Shown here piece after piece: positions 1 through 6,436 of a stretch of 23,205 nt of DNA; the first letter of the stretch is position 1, and the number at the start of each line of letters is the position of its first letter. A program made the translations under genes and the position numbers. Location: positions 1 through 23,205 of the forward strand of contig JAEXZL010000101.1 of assembly GCA_023451395.1 (NCBI GenBank), written 5' to 3'. The notes beneath the pieces are model-generated. The model did not search any database. It was not told the origin of the DNA and was given only the letters and a program-made list of their open reading frames with translations. Source of the DNA: Bacillota bacterium (GTDB lineage: Bacteria > Bacillota > Clostridia > Clostridiales > Clostridiaceae).

Positions 1-86
1 GTTAATGTTGTCTTACCATGGTCTACGTGACCAATTGTTCCAATATTTACGTGTGGTTTACTTCTTTCAAATTTTGCCTTTGACAT
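1..86 (-). CDS. tuf: Elongation factor Tu, N-terminal fragment (runs off the left edge)
   Basis: Elongation factor Tu delivers aminoacyl-tRNA to the ribosomal A site as a GTP complex. Only the first 28 or so codons are inside the window. They read MSKAKFERSKPHVNIGTIGH followed by VDHGKTTLT, the EF-Tu N-terminus with the P-loop GHVDHGKT. The ATG at 84-86 is preceded by an AGGAGG ribosome binding site about 10 nt upstream. The gene lies 79 bp downstream of tRNA-Thr on the same strand and shares its strong promoter at 295-323, so a tRNA-mRNA co-transcript is likely. A weaker second promoter-like pair (TTGGCA, 15 nt, TATACT) can be seen between the tRNA and tuf. Identity is certain; only the remainder of the gene is missing. 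Confidence 0.96.
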   Translation of the reverse strand, partial: MSKAKFERSKPHVNIGTIGHVDHGKTTL

Positions 87-165
87 ATGGTTATATCCTC
101 CTTACTATTAAGTATAATTAATAATAAACTTTGCCAAGTGTGTTGAGAATTACATAAAAAAAATA

Positions 166-241
166 TGGAGCTCACGATCGGGATTGAACCGACGACCTCC
201 GCCTTACCAAGGCGACGCTCTACCGACTGAGCTACATGAGC
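166..241 (-). tRNA. tRNA-Thr (anticodon GGT)
   Basis: Folds as a complete cloverleaf. The acceptor stem GCTCATG pairs with CGTGAGC (one G-T wobble). The D arm is GCTC/GAGC and the anticodon arm is TCGCC-TTGGTAA-GGCGG with anticodon GGT (reads ACC and ACU). The T arm is GTCGG-TTCAATC-CCGAT. The 3' CCA is encoded (166-168) after a T discriminator base. It sits between sigH and tuf, behind a near-consensus promoter. A threonine tRNA just ahead of tuf is also known from other bacteria. Confidence 0.97.
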
Positions 242-294
242 AGTTTAAGAGGCCTACCATAGTTGTTTGCCTCATGTATCTTAACTACTTTTAA

Positions 295-323
295 AGTGTA
301 CTACGGAATTTTTTTTTTGTCAA
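295..323 (-). promoter_or_regulatory. Strong sigma-A promoter for tRNA-Thr and tuf
   Basis: On the minus strand, TTGACA (318-323), a 17-nt spacer and TACACT (295-300). The spacer opens with a run of A (ten T on the plus strand), the kind of A-tract seen in strong Firmicute promoters. The predicted start lies about 45 nt before the tRNA. The promoter begins 18 bp after the sigH stop codon with no terminator between, so some read-through from sigH is possible. Confidence 0.85.
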
Positions 324-340
324 TAATATTTTATGAACTT

Positions 341-982
341 TCACCTGTTTGTAAGGCATTTTTCTAGTTTCCTTTTTACCCTCTGAAGGGCATTATCTAT
401 GGACTTAGCTTGTCTATCTAAATCACAGGCAATCTCCTGATAAGACTTACCATCTAGGTAAGACATTAAAACCTCCATTTCAAGGTCAGAAAGTAGTCTA
501 GCAATCTCCTTCTCTATGTACCCCATCTCCTCCTTGCTTATAAGGAGCTCTTCTGGATCAGAAATTCTAAGACTTGTAAGGACGTCTAAAAGTGTTCTAT
601 CCGATTCCTCTTCATATATAGGTTTATTAAGAGAAACATATGTGTTTAGGGGAATGTGTTTTTGCCTGGTTGCTGTTTTTATAGCAGTAATAATTTGCCT
701 TGTAACACAAAGCTCCGCAAAAGCTTTAAAGGAAGCTAGCTTATTGGGCTTAAAATCTCTTATGGCTTTATAAAGACCTATCATACCTTCCTGATATATA
801 TCCTCTTTGTCAGCGCCTATTAAGAAATAAGACCTTGCCTTTGACTTAACAAAGGATTCATACTTATTTATTAGATACTCCTGAGCTCTAGACTTACCAT
901 TCTTGGCCTCTAACACCACTTCTTCGTCTAGCATATCTTTATAGTCGTCAAAGCTCATGTTAATCCTGTCAATATTCTCCAA
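341..982 (-). CDS. sigH: RNA polymerase sigma-H factor (sporulation sigma factor)
   Basis: A 213-residue sigma-70-family factor of the SigH (Spo0H) type, which directs early stationary-phase and sporulation transcription. Region 2 is visible around residues 60-85 (EDIYQEGMIGLYKAIRDFKP, the core-binding and -10 recognition helix). Region 4 lies near the C-terminus (SYQEIACDLDRQAKSIDNAL, a helix-turn-helix that recognises the -35). Length fits the family. The start is TTG at 980-982: it follows a very strong purine SD (989-997) by 6 nt, whereas the next in-frame ATG (codon 9) lacks a good SD. It is the last protein gene of the mrnC-rlmB-rae1-sigH run, 71 bp after rae1, the same order as in Bacillus and other clostridia. 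Confidence in identity is high; the start is well supported. Confidence 0.95.
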   Translation of the reverse strand: MENIDRINMSFDDYKDMLDEEVVLEAKNGKSRAQEYLINKYESFVKSKARSYFLIGADKEDIYQEGMIGLYKAIRDFKPNKLASFKAFAELCVTRQIITAIKTATRQKHIPLNTYVSLNKPIYEEESDRTLLDVLTSLRISDPEELLISKEEMGYIEKEIARLLSDLEMEVLMSYLDGKSYQEIACDLDRQAKSIDNALQRVKRKLEKCLTNR

Positions 983-988
983 AGTCTT

Positions 989-997
989 CTCCCCCCC
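989..997 (-). promoter_or_regulatory. G-run ribosome binding site of sigH (TTG start)
   Basis: On the minus strand the SD reads GGGGGGGAG, seven G in a row, 6 nt ahead of a TTG start. This is an unusually G-rich homopolymer for such AT-rich DNA. The combination of a very strong SD and a weak start codon decides the sigH start. A homopolymer here could slip and change the SD-start distance. Confidence 0.7.
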
Positions 998-1053
998 ACA
1001 TTTTCTCTATTCTTTAATTATATTGCAGTTAGCTCGACAAATCAAGGAATTCA

Positions 1054-1560
1054 CTAGCTTCTACGCATTTTCTCAAGCTTTTCCTTAATATCTTCTTCAA
1101 TAACATCCTCAAGTCTTCTTCTTTTATGTTCTTGAAGCTTCAGGGTTTTCTTACGGATATTCCCTTCTACCTTCAAGATTTCATGATAAAACTCCAAGGA
1201 TGACATTCTTACAGCACCTCTTTGAAAAATCGTCTGCTGCTCTAGTGAATCTGAGGTTACAACAAACACCTCTGTTTTTCTTCCAATATCATTTACCCTT
1301 TTCTCTATATAACTATCTGCTGTTTCCCCATCTTTAGTAAAAACTATAGTAAGATTACCTATCCTCTCTTTGCTTTCCCCTCTCCCTGCTACCATATGAG
1401 CATCAAAAACAAGGACTATCCTGCAGCCATTATAGGTGGAATAATTCTGAAGGGAGTCCACAAGCTTCATCCTGGCTCCCTCAAAGCTATATTCCTTAAC
1501 CTTCTTAAGCTCTGGCCAACTGTTTATAACATTATAGCCATCAACAAAAATAATTCTCAA
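1054..1560 (-). CDS. rae1: NYN-domain endoribonuclease, Rae1 (YacP) family
   Basis: A 168-residue protein of the YacP/Rae1 family. In Bacillus subtilis Rae1 enters the ribosomal A site and cleaves mRNA in a translation-dependent way. The PIN-like NYN fold is indicated by IIFVDGYNVINSW at residues 3-15 (first acidic residue), LVFDAH near 50, a DGETADSYIEKRV segment near 78 and VVTSDSLEQ near 100. The last 50 or so residues are highly charged and helical (EHKRRRLEDVIEEDI), as in homologues. The start is TTG (1558-1560) with GAGGG 6 nt upstream. It lies 13 bp after rlmB and ahead of sigH, the conserved order. The family call is firm; the A-site role is transferred from B. subtilis. Confidence 0.9.
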   Translation of the reverse strand: MRIIFVDGYNVINSWPELKKVKEYSFEGARMKLVDSLQNYSTYNGCRIVLVFDAHMVAGRGESKERIGNLTIVFTKDGETADSYIEKRVNDIGRKTEVFVVTSDSLEQQTIFQRGAVRMSSLEFYHEILKVEGNIRKKTLKLQEHKRRRLEDVIEEDIKEKLEKMRRS

Positions 1561-1573
1561 ATTTTACCCTCTT

Positions 1574-2470
1574 TTAAAGTCTTGTTTTCATTACTTCATA
1601 CATTAATATTCCAGCAGCAACAGAGGCATTTAGAGAGTTAATTTGTCCAACCATAGGTATCTTAATTAATTTATCGCACTTTTCTTTGGTAAGTTTAGAG
1701 ATTCCTTTACCTTCACTGCCAATAACTAAAGCACAGGCTCCAGATAAATCCGCTTCTAACGAGCTTTCTCCTTCCATATGAGCTCCGTATACCCATATAT
1801 TATTATTTTTAAGCTCTTCAATTGCTGCATTAATATTTGTAACCTTTGCAACAAGCATATGTTCTAGAGCTCCAGCAGCAGCCTTATATACTGTAGGAGT
1901 AAGACCTACGTTCCTTCTTTTAGGAATTATTATTCCATGCGCTCCGCAAAGCTCTGCACTCCTTATTATTGATCCAAGGTTATGAGGATCCTCTATCTCG
2001 TCCAAGACAATAATAAACGGCTTTTCCCCTGCCTTTTCTGCCTTTTCTAATATATCCTCAAGCTGCACATATTTATAAGGTGTCACCTTAGCAATAACCC
2101 CCTGATGAGCTCCAGTTTCAGATTGCATATCAAGTTTTTTTCTGTCAACTTCCTTTATAACTATACCCTTTTCTTTAGCAAGGCCAATTATTAAGTTAAC
2201 AGATCCTTCCTTATCACCCTTGGCAATGAGTATCTGCTCTATGGTTCTATCACTCTTTAAGGCTTCAATTACAGCATTTCTTCCTTCTAGAAGGTCTTCT
2301 CTTATAGCTTTTGGTCCCTCTTCCACTGGCGCTGCTGCTACAGGTCCAACTGCCTTTTCTCCTAAAGGCTTTTTAAACCTTTCGCCACTTCCCTGCTTAT
2401 ATCTATCCTTGTAATTTTTATTACCTCCCTGAGTTCTCTCTTTTCTAAAATCTTCTCTTCTTTTATTCAC
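1574..2470 (-). CDS. rlmB: 23S rRNA (guanosine-2'-O-) methyltransferase, RlmB/TrmH family
   Basis: A 298-residue SpoU-family (SPOUT) SAM-dependent 2'-O-ribose methyltransferase, expected to modify a guanosine of 23S rRNA. Residues 1-55 are a basic, low-complexity tail (many K, R, G), probably RNA-binding or disordered. A small substrate-binding domain begins with LEGRNAVIEALKS (about residues 61-73). The catalytic knotted domain follows, with motif 1 DPHNLGSIIRSAELCGAHG, motif 2 ALVIGSEGKGI and motif 3 IPMVGQINSLNASVAAGI. The start is GTG (2468-2470), with GGAGG 9 nt upstream. It sits between mrnC and rae1, as in other Firmicutes. The exact target position cannot be read from sequence. Confidence 0.93.
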   Translation of the reverse strand: MNKRREDFRKERTQGGNKNYKDRYKQGSGERFKKPLGEKAVGPVAAAPVEEGPKAIREDLLEGRNAVIEALKSDRTIEQILIAKGDKEGSVNLIIGLAKEKGIVIKEVDRKKLDMQSETGAHQGVIAKVTPYKYVQLEDILEKAEKAGEKPFIIVLDEIEDPHNLGSIIRSAELCGAHGIIIPKRRNVGLTPTVYKAAAGALEHMLVAKVTNINAAIEELKNNNIWVYGAHMEGESSLEADLSGACALVIGSEGKGISKLTKEKCDKLIKIPMVGQINSLNASVAAGILMYEVMKTRL

Positions 2471-2591
2471 GATGTTTTTCCTCCAATTTATAGGGGTATT
2501 TTTTAACTTTGTATAAAACTATATAATATATATTATCCTAAGCTAAAAGCCTTAAACTCTCCAATCTTTACTGGCAAAGGAGAATAGTGAA

Positions 2592-2600
2592 ATTATATCA
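2592..2600 (-). promoter_or_regulatory. Possible extended -10 promoter for rlmB-rae1-sigH
   Basis: On the minus strand, TGATATAAT is a perfect extended -10 (TGnTATAAT). No good -35 lies at 17 nt. It would give a leader of about 115 nt for rlmB. It lies downstream of the 21-bp repeats that follow mrnC and could re-initiate the cluster. Confidence 0.4.
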
Positions 2601-2647
2601 CAGATAACCATGAAATAACCCTTTAGAATCTATTAAATATTTTTTAA

Positions 2648-2733
2648 TTAATTATTATGGTGCATAAATTGTTTTTTATGGTGCGTAAATTATTTTTTAT
2701 GGTGCGTAAATTATTTTTTATGGTGCATATGTT
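2648..2733 (-). repeat. Four tandem 21-bp repeats covering the mrnC 3' end
   Basis: The core ATGGTGC (plus strand) recurs at 2657, 2678, 2699 and 2720, an exact 21-bp period. On the coding strand the unit is TTTACGCACCATAAAAAATAA, which is seven codons ending in a stop. The copy nearest mrnC forms its last codons (HHKK and stop); the others lie past the stop in the same frame. The inner two units are nearly identical; the outer ones differ at a few positions. It looks like slippage duplication of a gene end. No spacers are present, so this is not a CRISPR. Confidence 0.9.
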
Positions 2734-3127
2734 CTAAGGAAGACTCTAAAACATACTTAAGCCTCTCATTTTTATCTGTAAGATATAAATATCCAACCAA
2801 TGCTTCAAAGCCTGTGGCATATCGATATTCAGTAACATCGGCATTCTTAGGAACAGTAGCTGACTTTGCATTTCTCCCTCTTTTAAAAATATAATATTCC
2901 TCTTCAGTAAGCTCCTTTTCAATTGCCTTTATAATTTCGCTCTGACCATGGGCCTTAACATAGTTTACTGCTTCCTTATGAAGCTTATGTACATTAAGCT
3001 CTGTATTTTCAAAAAGCACATGACTTCTTATAAAAAGCTCATATACTCCATCTCCAATAAAGGCAAGCTGAAGAGGATTAAGACTCTTTGCTTCCTTTGG
3101 TGTAAAACTTCTTCTTTTTAAATTCAT
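2711..3127 (-). CDS. mrnC: Mini-ribonuclease III
   Basis: A 138-residue RNase III catalytic domain without a dsRNA-binding domain, the Mini-III type that matures 23S rRNA ends in B. subtilis. The signature segment LNPLQLAFIGDGVYELFIRS holds the conserved acidic D26 and E30; a second helix with GRNAKS and ALVGYLYL follows, as in the family. Length is typical. The ATG at 3125-3127 has AAGGAG about 13 nt upstream, slightly distant. Its last codons form part of a 21-bp tandem repeat that continues past the stop. In many clostridia mrnC follows cysS; here a penicillin-binding protein gene, rpsD and a small plus-strand gene lie between them. Confidence 0.93.
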   Translation of the reverse strand: MNLKRRSFTPKEAKSLNPLQLAFIGDGVYELFIRSHVLFENTELNVHKLHKEAVNYVKAHGQSEIIKAIEKELTEEEYYIFKRGRNAKSATVPKNADVTEYRYATGFEALVGYLYLTDKNERLKYVLESSLEHMHHKK

Positions 3128-3204
3128 AACTTTTTTTCTACTCCTTATAGACTTTTTTACCTAGATTAGCAAATTCCCTTTCTATTGTAAGGTTAAAAAA
3201 GGGA

Positions 3205-3227
3205 AATTAAAAGAAATTCTTTTAATT
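3205..3227 (-). terminator. Weak AT-rich hairpin after the penicillin-binding protein gene
   Basis: AATTAAAAGAA and its complement TTCTTTTAATT face each other almost without a loop, 3 nt after the stop of the 3230-5020 gene. On the minus strand CCCTTTTTT follows. The stem is nearly all A-T, so termination is doubtful and read-through into mrnC is likely. Confidence 0.35.
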
Positions 3228-3229
3228 AT

Positions 3230-5020
3230 CTAAGGAGATTTCAAGGATAGATAATCAAAAAGCTCTACTAAAACCTCTTTGGCAACTGGAGCAGACACCT
3301 GACTGGCATAGTAGGAATCACCGCTGGGTTCATCTACAGTTACCATGATTGTTAGTTCAGGGTCATTAGCAGGAGTCATACCTACAAAGGATGATATATA
3401 TTTCCCCTCTGCATAAACCCCATTTATAACCTTTTGTGCTGTCCCAGTCTTACCTGCTATCTCATGCCCCTCAATATATGCCTTACTTCCAGAGCCTTCC
3501 TTTACAACTCTCTGTAAATAGCTTCTTAGAAGTTCTGAGGTGTCTTCACGGATTATTTTTTTCTCCTCTCCCTTATCATAAACGCTATCAACTATTAAAT
3601 CTCCTTTATCATCAGTAGTAACTACTTCCTTTAATAAATGAGGAGTTATCCAGGTACCACCATTAGCTATAGTATTAAAGGCCGCCATAAACTGGATTGT
3701 AGTTACAGTATTTGTCTGTCCAAAGGCTATTGTAGCCAAATCTGTATCCGTTATAGTGTCTAGGCTTTTAATTATCCCTGTTGCCTCACCAGGTAAATCT
3801 ATACCTGTACTTTTCCCAAAGCCAAATAACGTTATGTACTTTTGAAGCCTTTCCTTTCCAAGCATTTGACCAAGCTGTATAAAACCGGGATTACAGGAGT
3901 TTTTAATTATGTCTGAAAAGCTCTGGACACCATGACCATCCCTGTCCCAACAATTAATTGTGGTCTCTCCCACTTTATAGCTACCTGTGCAGGTAAAACT
4001 TGTATCATCTCTTATAATTCCCTCTTCTAATGCAGAAATAGCTGTTATTACTTTAAAAATAGAGCCTGGCTCAAAGGTATCACTAACAGCTCTATTCCTC
4101 CATATTTCCTGCAGCTCATCATATGTCTCCGCCCCTGCCCTAGGATTATTAACATTATAATCAGGCTTATTTACCATAGCCAGTACCTCCCCATTATTAG
4201 GGTTCATTATAGCAATAGTAACTGCCTTAGCTTTATTATTCTCTAAAGCACGCTCTGCGGCTTTTTCAGCAATATATTGTATATTTTCATCTATAGTTAG
4301 AACCACGTCCTTACCATCTATAGGTTCTGTATATTTAGATACTGTATAGGGAAGATCTCTACTATAAGAGTCTATTTCAACCATCCTTACTCCAGGAGTG
4401 CCTTTAAGAATGTCATTATAAATATACTCTACACCGGTAAGTCCTTCTCCATCGCTGTCTGTAACACCTATAACATGGGAAAGAAGGTTATCATTTAGGT
4501 AATACCTAAGGGTGTCCGAAGAAACAACTACCCCATTAATCCCCAGACTTGAAACTGCATCTGCCTTATCCTTTTCTATCTGCCTGATTAGCGTTGCGGA
4601 ATTAGCATAGGCTCCGCTTTCTAACCTGCTCTCTAACTTTGATAAAACTGCGGAAGTCTCCTTTTCCAGCACTTCTCCCAGCTGACTTGCTATTACCTCT
4701 AGACTTATTTTCTCTGCATTTTTGCTGTTATAGCTTTCTATATAATTTCTTATGGAGTTTAAATCTAGATCAACCCTGTACACATTACCACTTATGGCTA
4801 GTTCATTATAATTACTATCTAGTATCCTTCCCCTTTTTCCTTCTATAATAACAGTATTTGTCCATTGTTCCACTGCCATTGCCTCATATTCTGATCCCTT
4901 AATAAGCATAATATAAGCAAGTCTCATAGATAAGAAAATTAATACTAGTGCTGCAGCAATAAAAACTGTAAGCATTCTTTTCCATGATACCCCTTTGCTT
5001 TCATGATGCTTTTTTTTCAT
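3230..5020 (-). CDS. Class B penicillin-binding protein (peptidoglycan transpeptidase, FtsI/SpoVD-like)
   Basis: A 596-residue membrane-anchored D,D-transpeptidase that cross-links peptidoglycan outside the cell. After a short basic N-terminus there is one membrane helix (about residues 15-37). The dimerisation (pedestal) domain begins with GKRGRILDSNYNELA at about 61-75. The transpeptidase domain holds the three active-site motifs: SIFK (serine about 320), SCN (about 375) and KTG (about 524, in AGKTGTAQK). The protein ends soon after the catalytic domain, so the C-terminal PASTA domains seen in some SpoVD or PBP2x relatives are absent. The ATG has AGGAGG 11 nt upstream. A promoter-like pair lies at 5080-5108, and the rpsD terminator separates it from rpsD. 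Whether it serves division, elongation or sporulation cannot be told from the sequence. Confidence 0.9.
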   Translation of the reverse strand: MKKKHHESKGVSWKRMLTVFIAAALVLIFLSMRLAYIMLIKGSEYEAMAVEQWTNTVIIEGKRGRILDSNYNELAISGNVYRVDLDLNSIRNYIESYNSKNAEKISLEVIASQLGEVLEKETSAVLSKLESRLESGAYANSATLIRQIEKDKADAVSSLGINGVVVSSDTLRYYLNDNLLSHVIGVTDSDGEGLTGVEYIYNDILKGTPGVRMVEIDSYSRDLPYTVSKYTEPIDGKDVVLTIDENIQYIAEKAAERALENNKAKAVTIAIMNPNNGEVLAMVNKPDYNVNNPRAGAETYDELQEIWRNRAVSDTFEPGSIFKVITAISALEEGIIRDDTSFTCTGSYKVGETTINCWDRDGHGVQSFSDIIKNSCNPGFIQLGQMLGKERLQKYITLFGFGKSTGIDLPGEATGIIKSLDTITDTDLATIAFGQTNTVTTIQFMAAFNTIANGGTWITPHLLKEVVTTDDKGDLIVDSVYDKGEEKKIIREDTSELLRSYLQRVVKEGSGSKAYIEGHEIAGKTGTAQKVINGVYAEGKYISSFVGMTPANDPELTIMVTVDEPSGDSYYASQVSAPVAKEVLVELFDYLSLKSP

Positions 5021-5079
5021 ATCTTTTATTTCCTCCTAAATTCCTTGATCATTTTCATAAAGCATATATAAATAATTAT

Positions 5080-5108
5080 ATTATATTTAAGTGAAATTTT
5101 AATGAAAA
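5080..5108 (-). promoter_or_regulatory. Likely promoter of the penicillin-binding protein gene
   Basis: On the minus strand, TTTTCA (5103-5108), 17 nt, TATAAT (5080-5085). It lies downstream of the rpsD terminator and would give a leader of about 50-55 nt. The -35 matches the consensus at four of six positions. Confidence 0.5.
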
Positions 5109-5133
5109 TAAAAAATCTACTTTTTTGTTGAAA

Positions 5134-5168
5134 TATAAAAAAAGCTCCGCATAAGCAGAGCCTTTTTT
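5134..5168 (-). terminator. Rho-independent terminator of rpsD
   Basis: On the minus strand GCTCTGC-TTAT-GCGGAGC (5144-5161, one G-U pair) is followed by seven T. A run of A on the 5' side can extend the stem, so it may work in both directions. It begins at the rpsD stop codon. Confidence 0.9.
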
Positions 5169-5767
5169 TAAACAAGCTTAGAATAGTATTCTACAACTAA
5201 TTGTTCATTAATCTCAATAGGAAGTTCTTCTCTCTTAGGAAGTCTTGCATATACTGCGCTGTAATTCTCCTCATCAACTTCTAAATAAGGAACATTGAAT
5301 CCAGCTCTATTTAAGAAATTATCCTCAAAAATAGGATTCTTTCTTGATGCCTCCTTAAGAGTTATTTTATCTCCTACCTTAACAATATAAGAAGGAATAT
5401 CTACCTTTTGACCATTTACAAGCATATGACCATGATTTACCATCTGTCTCGCTTGTCTAATGGATGAAGCTACTCCCATCCTATATACAAGATTATCTAA
5501 TCTTGATTCTAAAGTGATTAAAAGTAAATCACCGGTAATCCCTCTGTTCTTTATTGCCTTCTGAACATAAGACTTAAACTGTCTTTCCATTACTCCATAA
5601 TATGCTCTAAGTCTTTGCTTTTCTAGGAGCTGTGTTCCGTAATCAGAAAGCTTTTTGTCATTTCTAGCAGTTCCCTTGCTTGCTCTGTCCATTGCCTTAG
5701 GATGTCCATAAACATTTAAACCTAGTCTTCTACAAGTCTTAAATCTAGGTCCCATCATTTTTGCCAT
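5168..5767 (-). CDS. rpsD: 30S ribosomal protein S4 (stand-alone copy)
   Basis: A 199-residue S4, which binds 16S rRNA early in 30S assembly. The N-terminal part reads MAKMMGPRFKTCRRLGLNVY. KKLSDYGTQLLEKQRLRAYY is the usual S4 core segment, and the S4 RNA-binding domain follows (LESRLDNLVYRMGVASSIRQ, then the HGHMLVNG turn). Only one cysteine (C12) remains in the region where metal-binding S4 proteins carry four, so it looks like a cysteine-poor form. The gene is monocistronic, with its own promoter and terminator, and is far from an rpoA operon. In several clostridia a second S4 gene exists, so this may be the paralogue; the other copy cannot be seen here. The ATG has GGAGG 8 nt upstream. 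A Fur-like box overlaps its probable -35. Confidence 0.93.
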   Translation of the reverse strand: MAKMMGPRFKTCRRLGLNVYGHPKAMDRASKGTARNDKKLSDYGTQLLEKQRLRAYYGVMERQFKSYVQKAIKNRGITGDLLLITLESRLDNLVYRMGVASSIRQARQMVNHGHMLVNGQKVDIPSYIVKVGDKITLKEASRKNPIFEDNFLNRAGFNVPYLEVDEENYSAVYARLPKREELPIEINEQLVVEYYSKLV

Positions 5768-5819
5768 AATAAACCTCCATATAATATGAATTTGCCGCGG
5801 TATTATTATGTCTTTTGTA

Positions 5820-5858
5820 ATATTATCACAAATAAGTTTTATTGAAAATGGTTATCAA
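5820..5858 (-). promoter_or_regulatory. Probable rpsD promoter with overlapping Fur-like box
   Basis: On the minus strand TGATAATAT (5820-5828) is an extended -10 with a weak -35 TTTTCA (5843-5848) at 17 nt. On the plus strand TGAAAATGGTTATCA (5843-5857) matches 12 of the 14 fixed positions of the Fur 7-1-7 consensus TGATAATNATTATCA and overlaps that -35. The -10 itself lies in a second imperfect palindrome, TTGTAATATTATCACAA (5817-5833?, one mismatched pair). Regulation by a Fur-family protein is an inference; AT-rich DNA gives chance matches. Confidence 0.4.
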
Positions 5859-6040
5859 TTATTCTCTTAGCTCTAATTTTGTCATTTAAGAGCATTACAT
5901 TAATTTAGCTTTATTTTACTGCTTCTATTTGATTATTTCATTTATTATCTATTTCAGTAATTTTACTATTGTTATTCACCTGTCTCTTTGGTAGGCTTTA
6001 TGATATATTATTTTTAAGCCAAGCCTTAGGAGGGTTATTT

Positions 6041-6376
6041 ATGAAAGAAATTTCTAAAATTCTTAAGGGTGAGTATTCAGAGGATTTTGACACCTTAAGG
6101 AAAAACCGTATGGTTACCAGCTATTATAAGTATGGTCCAATAAAAATAAACTATGGAGAACACCTTGTTAGCGCCTTAGAAAATTTAGAAATCAGACTAA
6201 ATAAATATAAAGAGACCGGTAACAAAGAGTTTTTAGTGGATATTGCTAATTTTGCAATGATTGAATTTATGTATTCATCAAAGAGCAATGCCTATTTTGA
6301 CTCTGAAAGCCACGGAACTAATCTTAAAGGAATTACAGTAAAGGATCTGGAAGCTTACAATGGAGAAAGAGAATAA
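6041..6376 (+). CDS. Small hypothetical protein, function unknown
   Basis: A 111-residue soluble protein that I cannot assign. It begins MKEISKILKGEYSEDF, contains YGPIKINYGEHLVSALENLE and EFLVDIANFAMIEFMY, and ends GITVKDLEAYNGERE. It is probably mostly helical, with no membrane helix, signal peptide or cysteine motif. The ATG at 6041 is chosen because AGGAGG lies about 8 nt upstream; an upstream in-frame ATG (5969) has no SD and would add an unlikely hydrophobic leader. It is one of the few plus-strand genes, divergent from rpsD and convergent with cysS, with which it shares a terminator. A possible extended -10 (TGATATATT, 6001-6009) lies just upstream. Coding is supported by the SD, the terminator and a protein-like composition. 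Confidence 0.75.
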   Translation: MKEISKILKGEYSEDFDTLRKNRMVTSYYKYGPIKINYGEHLVSALENLEIRLNKYKETGNKEFLVDIANFAMIEFMYSSKSNAYFDSESHGTNLKGITVKDLEAYNGERE

Positions 6377-6392
6377 ACTGCATTAGGGCCTA

Positions 6393-6430
6393 AAAACACC
6401 TCTTAGACATTATTTCTAAGAGGTGTTTTA
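6393..6430 (+). terminator. Bidirectional terminator between the hypothetical gene and cysS
   Basis: A perfect 15-bp stem, AAAACACCTCTTAGA (6393-6407) with TCTAAGAGGTGTTTT (6415-6429), around a 7-nt loop. A and T runs lie on both sides, so it can end both the plus-strand gene and the minus-strand proS-cysS transcript, whose last stop codon is at 6437. Confidence 0.92.
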
Positions 6431-6436
6431 AGCAAA

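Noticed and set aside
2648..2733. CRISPR-like array of short repeats
   Set aside because: The units abut directly with no spacers and belong to the mrnC 3' end; no cas gene is in the window.
5816..5833. Rex-type operator in the rpsD promoter (TTGTAATATTATCACAA)
   Set aside because: Rex sites are even-length with TTAA-flanked arms; this is a 17-nt imperfect palindrome over a -10 and more likely chance.
5969..6040. N-terminal hydrophobic leader on the hypothetical gene
   Set aside because: No SD precedes 5969, while AGGAGG lies just before the ATG at 6041.
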